In this document: in pieces, positions 26,462-35,128 of the stretch | How the letters are laid out: the number at the start of each line of letters is the position of its first letter | Numbering within the stretch: the first letter of the stretch is position 1 | Source of the DNA: Betaproteobacteria bacterium | Lineage (GTDB): Bacteria; Pseudomonadota; Gammaproteobacteria; Burkholderiales; Burkholderiaceae_F | Assembly: GCA_016861185.1 (NCBI GenBank) | Contig: BOKW01000007.1 | Location: 62,001-126,000 of the forward strand | DNA length: 64,000 nucleotides | Direction of reading: 5' to 3' | The notes under the pieces: model-generated | Seen by the model: the letters and a program-made list of their open reading frames with translations, nothing else | The model's database searches: none | What the model was told of the DNA's origin: nothing | Program-made: the position numbers and the translations under genes

Positions 26462-26845
26462 ATGCGAACCGCCGTCGCCGCGCTTGCGGCCGGTGCTCTG
26501 TTCGCGGCCGTGCCGGCCGCGGCGCAGGACCCGGCGCGCGGGCAGACGCTGTTCACCAACACGCGCGGCGCGATCGGCAAGCCGGTCGGCAACTGCGTTG
26601 CCTGCCACGCGAACATCGGCGCACTGCGCGAAATGATCCGCAACCGCGGCGGCAAACCCGACGATGCGGTTTCGGTGCGGCGCGTGTTGCAGCGGGCGAT
26701 CGACGGCGCGCAGCCCGGCGCGGCCGGCGTCAAGGCGCAGTACCGCGGCGTGTTCAAGGCGAAGGATCTCGATGACCTCGCCGCTTACATCGTGCGCGCG
26801 AAGCTGTCGTCGGCGCCGCGGCACGAGGCGCTCGCGCAGCGGTGA
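26462..26845 (+). CDS. Periplasmic monoheme c-type cytochrome (SoxX-like)
   Basis: A 127-residue exported protein with a signal peptide ending PAAAQ|DPAR and one heme site, NCVACHANIG, at about residues 45-54. The remainder (LREMIRNRGGKPDDAVSVRRVLQRAIDGAQ...YRGVFKAKDLDDLAAYIVRAK) resembles SoxX-type cytochromes, and no obvious distal Met is present. No sox genes are nearby. The ATG at 26462 follows a strong GGGGAGG site. A TAAGAT box sits at 26430. It is divergent from glcD and could carry electrons from a local dehydrogenase, but this is unproven. Confidence 0.8.
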   Translation: MRTAVAALAAGALFAAVPAAAQDPARGQTLFTNTRGAIGKPVGNCVACHANIGALREMIRNRGGKPDDAVSVRRVLQRAIDGAQPGAAGVKAQYRGVFKAKDLDDLAAYIVRAKLSSAPRHEALAQR

Positions 26846-26889
26846 GCGACGGTGCGGCGACCATCGCCGCACCGCAGGCGGCGCTGCGC

Positions 26890-27261
26890 CTACTTCGAAT
26901 CGACGCCGGCGAGCGAATCCAGCGCACCGAGCCGCGCGTGGCGCGCCGCCTTGTTCCGCTGCCACCACAGAAGCAGCTTGTCGAAGTCGCCGCCGAACTT
27001 GCGCGCCTTGAACGCGTCGTAGATCGCCGCGCAGCCGGCCATGTCGCCATCAGCCACGCCGTACGTCGTCGCCACGTAGTCGCAGACCCAGAACGCGTCC
27101 TCCAGCTCGGCCAGGCTCGCGTGCGTGAGCCGCACCTCCTGGGGCGAGGGCGCGTCACGCGATTGCGCGCCTGCGCCGCCGGCGAGCGCAAACGCCGCCA
27201 CGGCCGCCGCGACGATCTTGACGGTGGCTGTGCGAGCCGACCCGAATCGGTACTTGAACAT
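26890..27261 (-). CDS. Exported protein of unknown function
   Basis: A 123-residue protein starting at ATG 27261 behind AAAGGAGGCGG. A signal peptide (MFKYRFGSARTATVKIVAAAVAAFALAGGAGAQ) precedes a small helical domain with two Cys (FWVCDYVATTYG and GDMAGCAAIYDAFKARKFGGDFDKLLLWWQRNKAARH). I do not recognise the family. The aromatic-rich LLLWWQ segment is distinctive. It is convergent with the cytochrome gene and lies 183 nt from the divergent histidine kinase. Confidence 0.7.
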   Translation of the reverse strand: MFKYRFGSARTATVKIVAAAVAAFALAGGAGAQSRDAPSPQEVRLTHASLAELEDAFWVCDYVATTYGVADGDMAGCAAIYDAFKARKFGGDFDKLLLWWQRNKAARHARLGALDSLAGVDSK

Positions 27262-27444
27262 GTTCCGCCTCCTTTGCTGTCGCTTCTCGATCGAGTTGAT
27301 CGGGAGATCGCGTGACCGGCAGTGTGCGAAGGACGCGGCGGAAAGAGAATGCGACTGAAGTCTGGCGGGCGGGCCGGGCGCCCGACCATGGTCACAGGAC
27401 CGAAGTACTGTTGCATGCCGGCGGGCGCGGCGTAAATTTGGCCG

Positions 27445-30219
27445 ATGGCGCGCCGCCCGATCGCCACCCGCTATGCCGCGCTGGTCGCGGCATTGCTGGC
27501 CGTCGCGCTGATTGCGAGCGGAGCACTCGAAACCTGGGTTTCGCACCGCGACCGGCAGGCGGCGCTCGAAGTGCTGCAGCGGGAAAAGGCGCAGGCCGCA
27601 GCGGCGGCCGTGTCGCGCTTCGTCGAAGACGTGCTGCGCAACCTCGAATGGGCCACGCTGTCGGTACCCGGCGCGGGCGGCGAGCTCGACGGGCGCCGGC
27701 TCGAGTTTCTGAAGCTGCTGCGACTGGAGCCTGCGATCACGACCGTCACGCTGGCGGATGCGAGCGGGCGTGAGCAGTTGCGCGTGTCGCGCATCAGGAC
27801 CGATCGGATCGCCAGCGGCGTGGACCTGTCCGCCGAACCGGGCTACGCCGCCGCGCGCGGCGGTCGCACGCACTTCGGCGACGTGTTCTTCGTGGCTCAG
27901 AGCGAACCATACGTGACGGTCGCCATACCGAGCGCCGCACGCGACGGCACGGTCGTGCTCGCCGATGTGAACCTGAAGTTCGTGCGCGAAGTGGTGTCCG
28001 GGATCAAGGTCGGAGAAACCGGCTACGCGTACGTCGTCGACGCGCACGGCCGGCTGGTCTCGCATCCGGAGCTGAGCCTCGTGCTGCAGATGACGGATCT
28101 GTCGGCACTGCCCCAGGTACAGGCGGCGAGTGCTTCTCCGCTGCAAGCGCAGGGATTCGTCGGGCACGGGCGCGATCCGTCAGGCGCACCGGTGCTGGCC
28201 GCGTACGCGAAGATCGCGCCGCTCAACTGGACGGTGTTCGTCGAGCAATCGCGCGCCGAAGCCATCGCGCCGCTGATCGAGTCCATCGGCCGCAGCGCCG
28301 CGATCCTGCTGGTCGCACTCGCGCTGGCAGTGACGGTCGGCGTGATCGCCGCGCGCCGCATGGTGGCGCCGATGGAGGCGCTGCGGCGCGGTGCGCAGCG
28401 TTTCGGCGCCGGCGATCTCGCGCACCGAATCGCCGTCGCGAGCGGCGACGAGTTGCAGGAACTGGCCGCACAGTTCAACGCGATGGCGGCGCAACTCTCG
28501 GGCATCTACGCCGAACTGGAGCAGCGCGTGGCCGCACGCACGCGCGACCTCGATCAGCGCAACCGCGAAGTCACCGAAGCGCTCGAGCAGCAGACGGCGA
28601 CCGCCGAGATCCTGCGTGCGATCAGCGCCTCGCCGACCGACGCCACGCCGGTGTTCGACACCATCGTTCGCAACGCGGCGAGGCTGTGCAAGGCGAACAC
28701 GGTGTTCGTGATGCTGCATCAGGACGGGCTGCTGACGCTGGCGGCGCGCACCGGCTGCACGCCGGAGTTCGCAGCCTACCTCGCCAGCGGGATTCCGGTG
28801 GACCGCAGGACCGCCAGCGGCCGCGCGGCGCTGGCGAAGAGGCCGGTGCAGATCCTCGATTTCCTGCACGAGCCCGGCGTACTGGTGATGGACGCGCATC
28901 GGGCCGAAGAGGTGCGCACGATCCTGGCCGTGCCGATGCTGCGCGACGACACCGTGCTCGGCGTGATCGTGATCTGGCGGCGCGAGGTGCGCGCGTTTAC
29001 CGATGAGCAGATCCGGCTGCTCGAGACGTTCGCCGCGCAGGCGGTGATCGCGATCGAAAACATCCGGCTGTTCGAGCGGATCCAGGAGACGAGCCGCCGC
29101 CTCGATCTCGCCAATCAAGCGAAGTCGCGGCTGCTCGCCGCGGCGAGCCACGACCTGCGCCAGCCGATGCACGCGCTTGCCCTCTTCGTCGGGCAGTTGC
29201 GCGCGAGTCGCACGGCCGGCGAACGCGTGGCGCTGACGCAGCGGATCGAGCAGGCGGTCGCCAGTCTCTCGGAGCTGCTCGACCAGCTGCTCGATCTGTC
29301 CAAGCTCGAAGCGGGCGCGGTGCAGGCGTCGCAGCAGGACTTCGCGCTGCGCGACGTACTGGCGGCGATCGAAACGCAGTTCGCGCCGCAGGCGGCGGCC
29401 AAGCGCATCGAGCTGCGCCTGCGCGCGACCGGCGCCTGGCTGCGCAGCGATCCGGTGCTGGTGCAGCGGATCCTGCTCAATCTCGTCGCCAATGCGATCC
29501 GCTACACCGACCGCGGCGGCGTGCTGATCGGCTGCCGGCGGCGCGGCGATCGCCTGCGCGTCGAGGTGTGGGACACCGGCTGCGGCATTCCCGAGGAGCG
29601 GCGCGACGACGTATTCCGCGAGTTCGTCCGCCTCGATCCGGGCGACCATCGGCGCGCCAGCGGCCTCGGTCTCGGCCTGGCGATCGTCGCGCGGCTGGCC
29701 GAACTGCTCGGCGCGAAGATCGAGCTGTCCTCGCGCGTGGGTCGCGGCTCGGTGTTCGCATTCGAGCTGCCGCTTGGCACAGTCGCTGCACGCGCGCAGC
29801 CGGCCGCCGCGCTTACCGCGCAACTGCACGGCTTGTTCGCGCTCGTGATCGACGACGACGAAAGCGCGCGCACCGGAACCCGTGGTCTGCTCGAACGCTG
29901 GGGCTGCGTGACGCTTGCCGCGCCGAGCGCCGACGCGGCGATCGAACAGTTGGCGGCGCACGACCGGCCGCCGGAGCTGATCGTCTGCGATTATCGGCTG
30001 GCCGGCGATGCCGACGGGCTGGATGCGATCGCGCGCATCCGCGCCGCCGCCGGCGAGCACGTGCCGGCGATCCTCGTCACGGCCGACACGAGTCCGGCGA
30101 CGCTGCGGGCGGCGCAGGCGCACGGCGTGCCGGTGCTGCACAAGCCGGTGTCGCCGCTGAAGCTGCGGGCGCTGATCGCGCAGCTCGTCGCCGCGCGCGC
30201 GAGCGAACAGGCTGCGTAA
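27445..30219 (+). CDS. Hybrid sensor histidine kinase (dCache-HAMP-GAF-HisKA-HATPase-REC)
   Basis: A 924-residue membrane sensor. First membrane helix at about residues 8-28; periplasmic double-Cache domain to about 275 (EPYVTVAIPSA..., GETGYAYVVDAHGRLVSHPE); second helix about 283-303; HAMP about 305-355; a coiled coil (ELEQRVAARTRDLDQRNREV); GAF about 395-545; dimerisation domain with phospho-acceptor His569 in ASHDLRQPMHALALF; ATPase boxes NLVANAIRYTDRGGVLIG, WDTGCGIPEERRDDVF and GLGLGLAIVARLAELLGA; and a C-terminal receiver with Asp849 in LIVCDYRLAGDADGLD. No output domain. It is convergent with, and its stop is 15 nt from the end of, the operon encoding a LuxR-type regulator and two substrate-binding proteins, so these probably form one pathway. 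Confidence 0.95.
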   Translation: MARRPIATRYAALVAALLAVALIASGALETWVSHRDRQAALEVLQREKAQAAAAAVSRFVEDVLRNLEWATLSVPGAGGELDGRRLEFLKLLRLEPAITTVTLADASGREQLRVSRIRTDRIASGVDLSAEPGYAAARGGRTHFGDVFFVAQSEPYVTVAIPSAARDGTVVLADVNLKFVREVVSGIKVGETGYAYVVDAHGRLVSHPELSLVLQMTDLSALPQVQAASASPLQAQGFVGHGRDPSGAPVLAAYAKIAPLNWTVFVEQSRAEAIAPLIESIGRSAAILLVALALAVTVGVIAARRMVAPMEALRRGAQRFGAGDLAHRIAVASGDELQELAAQFNAMAAQLSGIYAELEQRVAARTRDLDQRNREVTEALEQQTATAEILRAISASPTDATPVFDTIVRNAARLCKANTVFVMLHQDGLLTLAARTGCTPEFAAYLASGIPVDRRTASGRAALAKRPVQILDFLHEPGVLVMDAHRAEEVRTILAVPMLRDDTVLGVIVIWRREVRAFTDEQIRLLETFAAQAVIAIENIRLFERIQETSRRLDLANQAKSRLLAAASHDLRQPMHALALFVGQLRASRTAGERVALTQRIEQAVASLSELLDQLLDLSKLEAGAVQASQQDFALRDVLAAIETQFAPQAAAKRIELRLRATGAWLRSDPVLVQRILLNLVANAIRYTDRGGVLIGCRRRGDRLRVEVWDTGCGIPEERRDDVFREFVRLDPGDHRRASGLGLGLAIVARLAELLGAKIELSSRVGRGSVFAFELPLGTVAARAQPAAALTAQLHGLFALVIDDDESARTGTRGLLERWGCVTLAAPSADAAIEQLAAHDRPPELIVCDYRLAGDADGLDAIARIRAAAGEHVPAILVTADTSPATLRAAQAHGVPVLHKPVSPLKLRALIAQLVAARASEQAA

Positions 30220-30234
30220 CCGACCAAACGAGCG

Positions 30235-31206
30235 CTACTCGATCACGTGATCGGCGCGCAGCAGCAGCCCCTGCGGCAGCACGATGCCGAGCGCGCGTGC
30301 GGTCTTGGCGTTGACGACGAGTTCGAAGCGCGCGGAGCGCTCGACCGGAAGCTCGGCGGGTTTCGCACCCTTGAGGATGCGGTCGACGTACGCGGCGGCG
30401 CCGCGCGCCGCGTCGTCGAAGCGCGGTCCGTAGGTGAGCAGCGCGCCCGCGTCGGCCATGCTGCGGGTTCCGCTGACGGTCGGCAGCCGTTGCCGTAGCG
30501 CCAGTTCGGCGATCTGCCGGGCATGGGTCACGAACACCGGATCGCCGAGCACCAGCAGCGCGGACGCCGGCTCGCGCGCGAGCGACTCGAACGCGTCCTC
30601 GATCGCGCGCGGGTCGCGCGCTCCGATGAGCCGCAGCTGCAACTTCAGCTCCGCCGCCGCCGCCTCCGCCTCGCCGAGCTGCTGCTGCTGGAACACGCGA
30701 TTGGCCGGGTTCCACAGCGCGGCGATGCGCGTCACACCGGGAACCAGCTCGCGGACCAGCTCGAGCTGCTTGCCGACCACGCCGGAGACGACCGCCGAAG
30801 TTCCGGTCACGTTACCGCCCGGTCGCGCGAGGCTGGCGACCAATCCGGACGCCACGGGGTCGGACACGCCCATCATCACGATCGGGATCGTCGCCGTGGC
30901 GTTCTTCGCCGCGATCGAGGCCTGCGTGACCTGCGCGACGATCACGTCGACCTTCAGCCGCACCAGTTCCGCGGCGAGCCCCGGCAGGCGCTCGAAGTCG
31001 CCGTCGGCCGAGCGGTATTCGACGATGACGTTCCGCCCCTCGACGTAGCCGAGCCGCCGCAGCTCCTCGCGAAAGAGCTGCCTCATCGGATTGGCGCCGG
31101 CACTCAAATAACCGATCCGCGCCACCCGCTTCGGCCGCTCGGCCGTCGCGCCGAGCGGCGCCAGCAACGCTGCCAGCGCGAGTAGCGCACTCCGCCGGTT
31201 CGTCAT
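30235..31206 (-). CDS. ABC-type substrate-binding protein (ABC_sub_bind/TrpX-like), copy 2
   Basis: A 323-residue exported protein with signal peptide (MTNRRSALLALAALLAPLGATAE, possible Tat-like RR but no full motif). Family signature: RIGYLSAGANPMRQLFREELRRLGYVEGRNVIVEYRSADGDFERLPGLAAELVRLKVDVIV, then ATIPIVMMGVSDPVASGLVASLARPGGNVTG. No permease or ATPase gene is adjacent. Its ATG overlaps the stop of the response regulator. It is about as long as the second copy at 31865-32842 and clearly paralogous. It may be a ligand receptor for a signalling pathway rather than a transporter part. Confidence 0.9.
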   Translation of the reverse strand: MTNRRSALLALAALLAPLGATAERPKRVARIGYLSAGANPMRQLFREELRRLGYVEGRNVIVEYRSADGDFERLPGLAAELVRLKVDVIVAQVTQASIAAKNATATIPIVMMGVSDPVASGLVASLARPGGNVTGTSAVVSGVVGKQLELVRELVPGVTRIAALWNPANRVFQQQQLGEAEAAAAELKLQLRLIGARDPRAIEDAFESLAREPASALLVLGDPVFVTHARQIAELALRQRLPTVSGTRSMADAGALLTYGPRFDDAARGAAAYVDRILKGAKPAELPVERSARFELVVNAKTARALGIVLPQGLLLRADHVIE

Positions 31207-31868
31207 CGCTGCCTGCGGGGAACGTCGGACAGCGCCAGCCCGAGCTTTGTGACCGCGAGCACCGCCTGCGTGCGACTCGTCACGCCGAGCGCCTTGAGGA
31301 TCGCGGTGACCTGGTTCTTGACGGTCGACTCGGCGAGATCCAGCTCGCGGCAGATCACCTTGTTCGGCTCGCCCTTCATCAGCAGCGCGAGGATCTGCGC
31401 CTGCCGCTCGGTCAGCCCGATGTCCGCGGGCGACCGCGTTCCGGGCTGAGGCGCAGCGACGGGCGCCTGGCCGCGGCCGACCAGCTCGGGCGGAACGTAC
31501 ACGCTGCCGGCGAGCACGAGCGCGAGCGCGCTCCTCAGCACTTCGTTGCTCGACGACTTGGGGATGTAGCCCATCGCGCCGAGATCGAGCGCCCGGTGCA
31601 CCGAGTCGCGATCGACGTTGCCCGACACGATGACGACCGCGACGTCGGGATGATGCTCGCGCAGGCGCTTCAATGCGGTCAGGCCGTGCATGCCGGGCAG
31701 CGCCAGATCGAGCAGCACGAGATCGAGATCGGGCTCGCGCTCGATGATCTCGAACGCAGGGCCGGGCTCGGCGGCCTCGCGCACGTCGACGCCCGGCACA
31801 AGGCTCGCCAGCACGCGCGCCAGCGCGTCGCGCACGAGCGCATGGTCGTCGACGATCAACGCTTTCAA
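31203..31868 (-). CDS. LuxR/NarL-type response regulator with TTG start
   Basis: A 221-residue two-component regulator. The receiver has the acidic pair Asp7/Asp8 and phospho-acceptor Asp54 in LVLLDLALPGMHGL. The LuxR-type helix-turn-helix is at the C-terminus (LTERQAQILALLMKGEPNKVICRELDLAESTVKNQVTAILKALGV). The receiver can only start at TTG 31868, since the frame upstream is the other reading frame of the preceding gene. The TTG overlaps that gene's TGA, and its own TGA overlaps the next ATG. This tight coupling to two substrate-binding proteins is the notable point. Its likely partner kinase is the hybrid kinase at 27.4-30.2 kb. Confidence 0.93.
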   Translation of the reverse strand: MKALIVDDHALVRDALARVLASLVPGVDVREAAEPGPAFEIIEREPDLDLVLLDLALPGMHGLTALKRLREHHPDVAVVIVSGNVDRDSVHRALDLGAMGYIPKSSSNEVLRSALALVLAGSVYVPPELVGRGQAPVAAPQPGTRSPADIGLTERQAQILALLMKGEPNKVICRELDLAESTVKNQVTAILKALGVTSRTQAVLAVTKLGLALSDVPRRQR

Positions 31869-32842
31869 TCGACCACCCGATCGGCGCGCAGCAGGATCGA
31901 GCGCGGAACCTCGATGCCGATGGCGCGCGCGGCGCGCAGGTTGACGTCGAGCTCGAACCGCGTCGGCTGCTGGAACGGCAAGTCGGCGACGCGCGCGCCC
32001 CTGAGGATGCGGTCGATGATGCCGGCGACCTGTCGCCATTGCTCGTCGAGCGACGGGCCGTAGGCGATCAGTCCGCCCACTTCGGTGAAGGCCGGCGTGT
32101 GGTACATCGCCGGCAGGCGGTGCGTTGCCGCCAGCCGGGTGAGTTCCGTGCGTGCGCCGATGAACATCGGCGAAATCAGCACGAGCATCGCTTCGGCGCG
32201 CGCCCGCTGCGCGGCTTCGAAGGCGCCGGGAAGCTCGGCCGCCGACGCGGCGCGCACCGTCTCCACCTCCAGTCCGAGCGTGCCGGCGGCGGCCTCGACC
32301 ATCCTCGGCTGGCGCTCGTGCGTGACCGGATCCCACAGGACGGCCACGCGGGTGAGCTTCGGCACCATTTCCTTCAGCAGTTCGAGACGCTTGAGCGCCA
32401 GTTCGTCGGCGAGCACGGCAAAGCCGGTGATGTTGCCGCCGGGGCGCGCCAGGCTGGCGGCGAACCCCGACTCGACCGGATGGCCCACCAGCGCGACGAT
32501 CGGAATCGAGCGCGTCGCCTGCTGCGCGGCGCGCGTCGAAAGATCGCCGGCGGTGGTGATCAGGTCGACCTTGCTGCGTACCAAATCGGCGGCCAGCGCG
32601 CGGAGCCTGGCCGCGTCGTTTCCGCCGTAGCGGTACTCGACCTCGATGGTCTTGCCCTCCTGCCAGCCCAGATCGCGCAGGTTCCTGAATAGCGCCGCCA
32701 GATGCGGATGAACGGGCGGCGGCGGCGGTGTTTGCCACAGCACGCCGATGCGCGGCACGCTGCCCGCGGATTGCGCACCCGCGGGGGCCGACGCGACGAG
32801 GGCGGACACGGCCGCGATACAGACGGCGAGCCGGATCAGCAT
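31865..32842 (-). CDS. ABC-type substrate-binding protein (ABC_sub_bind/TrpX-like), copy 1
   Basis: A 325-residue exported protein, first gene of the operon. Signal peptide MLIRLAVCIAAVSALVASAPAGAQ. The domain begins VPRIGVLWQTPPPPPVHPHLAALFRNLRDLGWQEGKTIEVEYRYGGNDAARL and continues SIPIVALVGHPVESGFAASLARPGGNITGFAV. The C-terminal lobe ends RAIGIEVPRSILLRADRVVD, the same ending pattern as copy 2 (RALGIVLPQGLLLRADHVIE). No transporter membrane genes are beside it. Confidence 0.9.
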   Translation of the reverse strand: MLIRLAVCIAAVSALVASAPAGAQSAGSVPRIGVLWQTPPPPPVHPHLAALFRNLRDLGWQEGKTIEVEYRYGGNDAARLRALAADLVRSKVDLITTAGDLSTRAAQQATRSIPIVALVGHPVESGFAASLARPGGNITGFAVLADELALKRLELLKEMVPKLTRVAVLWDPVTHERQPRMVEAAAGTLGLEVETVRAASAAELPGAFEAAQRARAEAMLVLISPMFIGARTELTRLAATHRLPAMYHTPAFTEVGGLIAYGPSLDEQWRQVAGIIDRILRGARVADLPFQQPTRFELDVNLRAARAIGIEVPRSILLRADRVVD

Positions 32843-32957
32843 GCCGGCGCTCCCGCCCGCTGCGCGAGTTCGAACGCGAGCATCACGGCATGGCCTTCCC
32901 GTCGGCGAAGACCCGGAACATGCCTGCGCGGCAACGCGACGCTTCGACGCACCATGC

Positions 32958-34370
32958 TCACTGCAGCCGCACCACCTTGCCCGGATTCAGGATGTTCAGC
33001 GGATCGAGCGCACGCTTGATGCGCGCCATCAGCTCGACCGCATCGGTGCCATGCTCCTCGACCAGAAAGTCCATCTTGTGCAGGCCGATGCCGTGCTCGC
33101 CGGTGCAGGTGCCGTCCATCGCGAGCGCGCGCGCGACGATGCGCCGGTTCAGCCGCTCGGCTTCGTCGACCTCTTTCGGATCGTCGGGATTGGCGAGGAT
33201 CGCGCAGTGGAAGTTGCCGTCGCCGACGTGGCCGAGGATCGGCGCCGGCAGGAAACTCTGCGCGGTGTCCTCGATCGTCTCGCCGATGCATTCCGCGAGC
33301 CGCGAGATCGGCACGCACACGTCGGTCGTGAAGCTGCGTGCGCCGGGCTTCAGTTGCAGGCAGGCGAAGTAGGCGTTGTGCCGCGCGGTCCACAGCCGCG
33401 AGCGCTCCTCCGGTTTCGTCGCCCAGTGGAAGTCCTGCCCGCCGTGCTCGCGCGCGATCTGCTGCACGGTTTCGGCCTGCTCCCGCACGCTCGCGGGCGA
33501 ACCGTGGAACTCGAACAGCAGCAGCGGCAGCTCGGGCAGGCCGAGCTTGCTGTGCGCGTTGACCGCTTTGACCGTCAGCGCGTCGAGCAGCTCGCAGCGC
33601 GCGATCGGCACGCCCAGTTGAATCGTCGCGATCGTCGTCTTGACCGCGGCGTCGACGCTCGGGAACGAGCAGGTCGCCGCGGAGATCGCCTCCGGCTGCG
33701 GGTAGACCTTCAGCGTGATCTCGGTGACGATGCCGAGCGTGCCCTCGGAGCCGACGAAAAGCCGCGTCAGGTCGTAGCCGGCGCTCGACTTCTTCGCGCG
33801 GCGCGACGTGCGGATCACCTTGCCTTCCGCGGCGACGACGGTCAACGCGAGAACGTTCTCGCGCATCGTGCCGTAGCGCACCGCGTTCGTGCCGGACGCG
33901 CGCGTGGCCACCATGCCGCCGATCGTCGCGTCCGCGCCCGGATCGATCGGAAAGAAGAAGCCCGTGTGCTTGATCTCGTCATTCAGCTGCTTGCGGGTGA
34001 CGCCCGCCTGCACGGTGACGGTCAGATCCTCCGGATTGACCGCGAGCACCTTGTTCATCTGCGAAAGATCGACGCAGACGCCGCCGGCGATCGCGAGCAA
34101 GTGCCCTTCGAGCGACGAACCGACGCCGAAGGCGATCACCGGCACGCGCCAGTCCGCGCACAGTTTCACCAGCGCGGCGACGTCCTCGGTCGACTGCGCG
34201 AAGACGACCGCGTCGGGCGGCGTCGGCGGAAACGGCGACTCGTCGCGGCCGTGGTGCTCGCGCACCGCGGCTGCCGTCGAGCAGCGTTCGCCGAAGTGCG
34301 CCTGCAAGGCGGTCAGGAACGCCGTCGGCAGCGGCTTGCGCAGTGCGGTCGTCGAGGTCGGTGCGTTCAT
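32958..34370 (-). CDS. FAD-linked oxidase, D-lactate dehydrogenase (cytochrome) type
   Basis: A 470-residue flavoprotein of the GlcD/Dld family. FAD binding: PVIAFGVGSSLEGHLLAIAGGVCVDLSQMN and FPIDPGADATIGGMVATRASGTNAVRYGTMRENVL, then AGYDLTRLFVGSEGTLGIVTEITLKVYPQP. Cap domain: GHVGDGNFHCAILANPDDPKE and CTGEHGIGLHKMDFLVEEHG. It ends LDPLNILNPGKVVRLQ. The protein is closer to D-lactate dehydrogenase than to GlcD: it has no iron-sulfur partner gene next to it. The exact 2-hydroxy acid is uncertain. A TAGAAT box at 34399-34404 could be its -10. Confidence 0.88.
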   Translation of the reverse strand: MNAPTSTTALRKPLPTAFLTALQAHFGERCSTAAAVREHHGRDESPFPPTPPDAVVFAQSTEDVAALVKLCADWRVPVIAFGVGSSLEGHLLAIAGGVCVDLSQMNKVLAVNPEDLTVTVQAGVTRKQLNDEIKHTGFFFPIDPGADATIGGMVATRASGTNAVRYGTMRENVLALTVVAAEGKVIRTSRRAKKSSAGYDLTRLFVGSEGTLGIVTEITLKVYPQPEAISAATCSFPSVDAAVKTTIATIQLGVPIARCELLDALTVKAVNAHSKLGLPELPLLLFEFHGSPASVREQAETVQQIAREHGGQDFHWATKPEERSRLWTARHNAYFACLQLKPGARSFTTDVCVPISRLAECIGETIEDTAQSFLPAPILGHVGDGNFHCAILANPDDPKEVDEAERLNRRIVARALAMDGTCTGEHGIGLHKMDFLVEEHGTDAVELMARIKRALDPLNILNPGKVVRLQ

Positions 34371-34414
34371 AATCCTCCACCCCCTTCAGAGCGAAGCCAT
34401 TCTAGGACAGCACC

Positions 34415-34966
34415 ATGGGCAAACGCCTTTCGAAGATCGCCACGCGTACCGGCGACGACGGCACCACGGGACTCGGCGACGGCACGCGCACGCGCAAGGA
34501 CGCGCTGCGCATCCAGGCCATCGGCGAGGTCGACGAGCTCAATTCGTTCATCGGGCTGCTCGCGACCGAAGCGCTGCCCGACGAAGTGCGCACCGATCTG
34601 CTCGACATCCAGCACGATCTGTTCGACCTCGGCGGCGAGCTGTGCATCCCCGGCTACACGATGCTAAAGGACGTCCAGGTCGCGCGGCTCGACGAACGGC
34701 TCGAGCATTACAACGCGAATCTGCCGCGGCTCGAGGAGTTCATCCTGCCGGGCGGTTCGCGCGCCGCGGCGATCGCGCACGTCTGCCGCACGGTGTGCCG
34801 CCGCGCCGAGCGCGCGATCGTCGCGCTCGCGGCGCAGGAAGCCGTCAACAAGGCGCCGCGCCAGTACGTCAACCGGCTGTCCGACCTGCTGTTCGTGCTC
34901 GCGCGCGTGCTCAACCGCCACGGCGGCGGTGCCGACGTGCAGTGGCAGCAGCGGAAGAATCAGTGA
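34415..34966 (+). CDS. Cob(I)alamin adenosyltransferase, PduO type
   Basis: Transfers adenosyl from ATP to cob(I)alamin to make coenzyme B12. The 183-residue protein has the PduO-type signatures: KIATRTGDDGTTGLGDGTRTRKDALRIQAIGEVDELNSFIG at the N-terminus, FDLGGELC near residue 70, FILPGGSRAAAIAHVCRTVCRRAERAIVAL around 110-140 and NRLSDLLFVLARVLNR close to the end. No other cobalamin gene is nearby. Confidence 0.95.
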   Translation: MGKRLSKIATRTGDDGTTGLGDGTRTRKDALRIQAIGEVDELNSFIGLLATEALPDEVRTDLLDIQHDLFDLGGELCIPGYTMLKDVQVARLDERLEHYNANLPRLEEFILPGGSRAAAIAHVCRTVCRRAERAIVALAAQEAVNKAPRQYVNRLSDLLFVLARVLNRHGGGADVQWQQRKNQ

Positions 34967-35128
34967 GTTGCACGTCGGTGTTGGATCAGCCCTTCGTCTT
35001 CGTTGATGCGCATTCCGGTCGCCGCAGCGCGCAGTCCGTCCGACGCATCGCCGGTTCGTCGCCCCGGGGCTGAAGCGGCTGCGGCGCTTGCCTACACTGC
35101 GCGCCACTCAAGTCCGGGAGTACTCCGA

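Noticed and set aside
34367..34373. CATAAT as plus-strand promoter of the adenosyltransferase
   Set aside because: It overlaps the start codon of the divergent FAD-oxidase gene and no -35 is paired with it.
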